Assembly: GCF_900188275.1 (NCBI RefSeq)
Contig: NZ_FZNY01000002.1
Span: forward strand, 1-64,000
Direction: 5' to 3'
Length of the DNA stretch: 64,000 nt
Source: Dokdonia pacifica
Lineage (GTDB): Bacteria > Bacteroidota > Bacteroidia > Flavobacteriales > Flavobacteriaceae
The notes beneath the pieces were generated by a model. That model worked only from the letters and a program-made list of their open reading frames with translations, was not told the origin of the DNA and ran no database searches. A program made the position numbers and the translations under genes. Position 1 is the first letter of the stretch, and each line of letters starts with the position of its first letter. Below are positions 63,101 through 64,000 of this stretch, in pieces.

Positions 63101-64000
63101 TCACTTCTCATTAATATGTTTAACTAATTGCTTTAATTGGGTATCTGTTCCTTTTAAAAGTTGGTCTTGGTTTATAGGAAGATAGATATCTGGTTTGGTA
63201 CCGTTTCCATCCAATGTTTTTCCATTTCTTTGAAATGATAACATGGTAGAGATTTTTACTCTAATATTTGAATGTTTTAATTGTGTACTTTGCGAATTAC
63301 CACTTGAACCATCGGTAGTAACACCTGCGATAGTAACATTGGGTAATCCTTTAAAAGCACTCGTAAAAACAGTAGCTGCACTAAAACTACGCTCATTTAC
63401 TAGAATATAGATAGGCTTGTTATACGAGTGTTTCCCAGCATGAAGGATCATGTAGTGAGGATTACTAAATTTAGTAGTGTCAAACTTTTTCTGTGTATTA
63501 AAAAGCTCTAAAAAAGCAGTTATTGATGCCTTATCTGTTTCACTCCATTTGTCTGAAGCATATGGATATAAAAATCGATTGGACATAGAAGAGTGATCTG
63601 TATTTTTTGCTTCAGTTCTAAGATAAGCTACATTTGCTACCCAAGGACTATTTGATGTAGGTACTATATAATTTGCAAATTTTTGTATTAAATCTCTCCC
63701 TCCTCCAGGATTAAAACGAATATCTATAATAAGTGCTTTTGTATTTTCAAATGCCGTAAAAGTAGAGTCGATATATTCTTGCATGGCTTTTACCTCCTTA
63801 AAATGATACATTCTGGGAAGAGATATATAGCCAATATTCTCGTTAAGTAATTTTGAAATCCCGGCTAGCTTTCCGTTTTTAATTTCTTTCGATTTTATAT
63901 ATGTATTCCATGCTATTTTAGAATAGTATGGAGATTGTTTACTTTGTAATTGAACCCATGCGGTTTTATCTGTATGCCCATTGGTAAAAACAATTTTTGT
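63101..64000 (-). CDS. S41 family peptidase, C-terminal part (truncated by window edge)
   Basis: The frame stays open to base 64000, so the N-terminus lies outside the window and 299 codons are present. The visible part contains S41 hallmarks: ALIIDIRFNPGGGRDLIQKF, and the nucleophile Ser in the NERSFSAATVFTSAFKGLP segment. A GVTTDGSSGNSQS turn and a closing LDGNGTKPDIYLPIN follow, a C-terminal processing protease-like pattern. An internal ATG at 63811 could be taken for a start, but the homologous reading continues upstream (NGKLAGISKLLNENIGYISL). The substrate is unknown. Confidence 0.85.
   Translation of the reverse strand, partial: TKIVFTNGHTDKTAWVQLQSKQSPYYSKIAWNTYIKSKEIKNGKLAGISKLLNENIGYISLPRMYHFKEVKAMQEYIDSTFTAFENTKALIIDIRFNPGGGRDLIQKFANYIVPTSNSPWVANVAYLRTEAKNTDHSSMSNRFLYPYASDKWSETDKASITAFLELFNTQKKFDTTKFSNPHYMILHAGKHSYNKPIYILVNERSFSAATVFTSAFKGLPNVTIAGVTTDGSSGNSQSTQLKHSNIRVKISTMLSFQRNGKTLDGNGTKPDIYLPINQDQLLKGTDTQLKQLVKHINEK

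Overview
The window looks like a chromosomal segment of a marine member of the Flavobacteriaceae (Bacteroidota). The DNA is AT-rich. Many proteins carry Bacteroidota-style signal peptides or lipoboxes (MKK..., ending AQ or C). The left edge cuts a C-terminal type IX secretion (type B) sorting domain, and families frequent in this phylum recur: DUF4159, DUF6090, DUF4494, THUMP-like methyltransferase, LytS/LytTR pairs, and PD40 proteins alternating with serine-hydrolase folds. The genus cannot be fixed from the sequence alone. No rRNA, tRNA, CRISPR array, transposase or integrase was seen.

Layout. 1-186 is the tail of a T9SS cargo protein. 256-4095 (minus) is a five-gene run: DUF4159 protein, zinc-ribbon membrane protein, TrmH-like RNA methyltransferase, AI-2E family permease and THUMP-like methyltransferase. 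4297-7689 (plus) encodes an active/inactive M16 peptidase pair. 7874-18478 holds ordinary envelope, redox and secreted genes (DUF1223, YceI, Dabb, Bcr/CflA efflux, S41-like, CotH kinase, DUF6090). 19057-24407 is a compact plus-strand operon that I read as an uncharacterised RiPP pathway: a 77-aa precursor candidate, two radical SAM/SPASM enzymes (one with a long extra C-terminal domain), a DUF4213/DUF364 protein and a fold-III PLP decarboxylase. 24776-34582 (mostly minus) carries a three-domain DJ-1-like protein, a membrane-anchored AraC regulator, DinB, a serine hydrolase, DUF4097 and a LytS/LytTR pair. 34832-38067 (minus) is a second peptide locus: a 56-aa leader-GG, Cys-rich peptide gene, a C39-like/VKOR/thioredoxin fusion and a DUF6734-like protein. 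38649-42948 holds LamG, racemase, LysR and two secreted unknowns. 43167-50961 (minus) is an esterase plus an array of PD40 propeller proteins and two beta-lactamase-fold proteins whose SxxK catalytic motifs are lost. 51117-60718 has two more LytS/LytTR pairs flanked by two ABC-2 exporters. 60883-64000 ends with DUF4494, an alpha/beta hydrolase and an edge-truncated S41 peptidase.

A family of palindromic repeats built on GCTTTCGCGAAAGC runs through the window. There are minimal palindromes and longer modular units with ATACGCTTT/AAAGCGTAT ends, lying downstream of genes and mostly oriented with the upstream gene. The bare core also occurs inside three coding sequences in two different reading frames. 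The strongest candidates for undescribed biology are the 19-24 kb radical SAM operon, the 35-38 kb disulfide-type peptide locus, and the repeat family.
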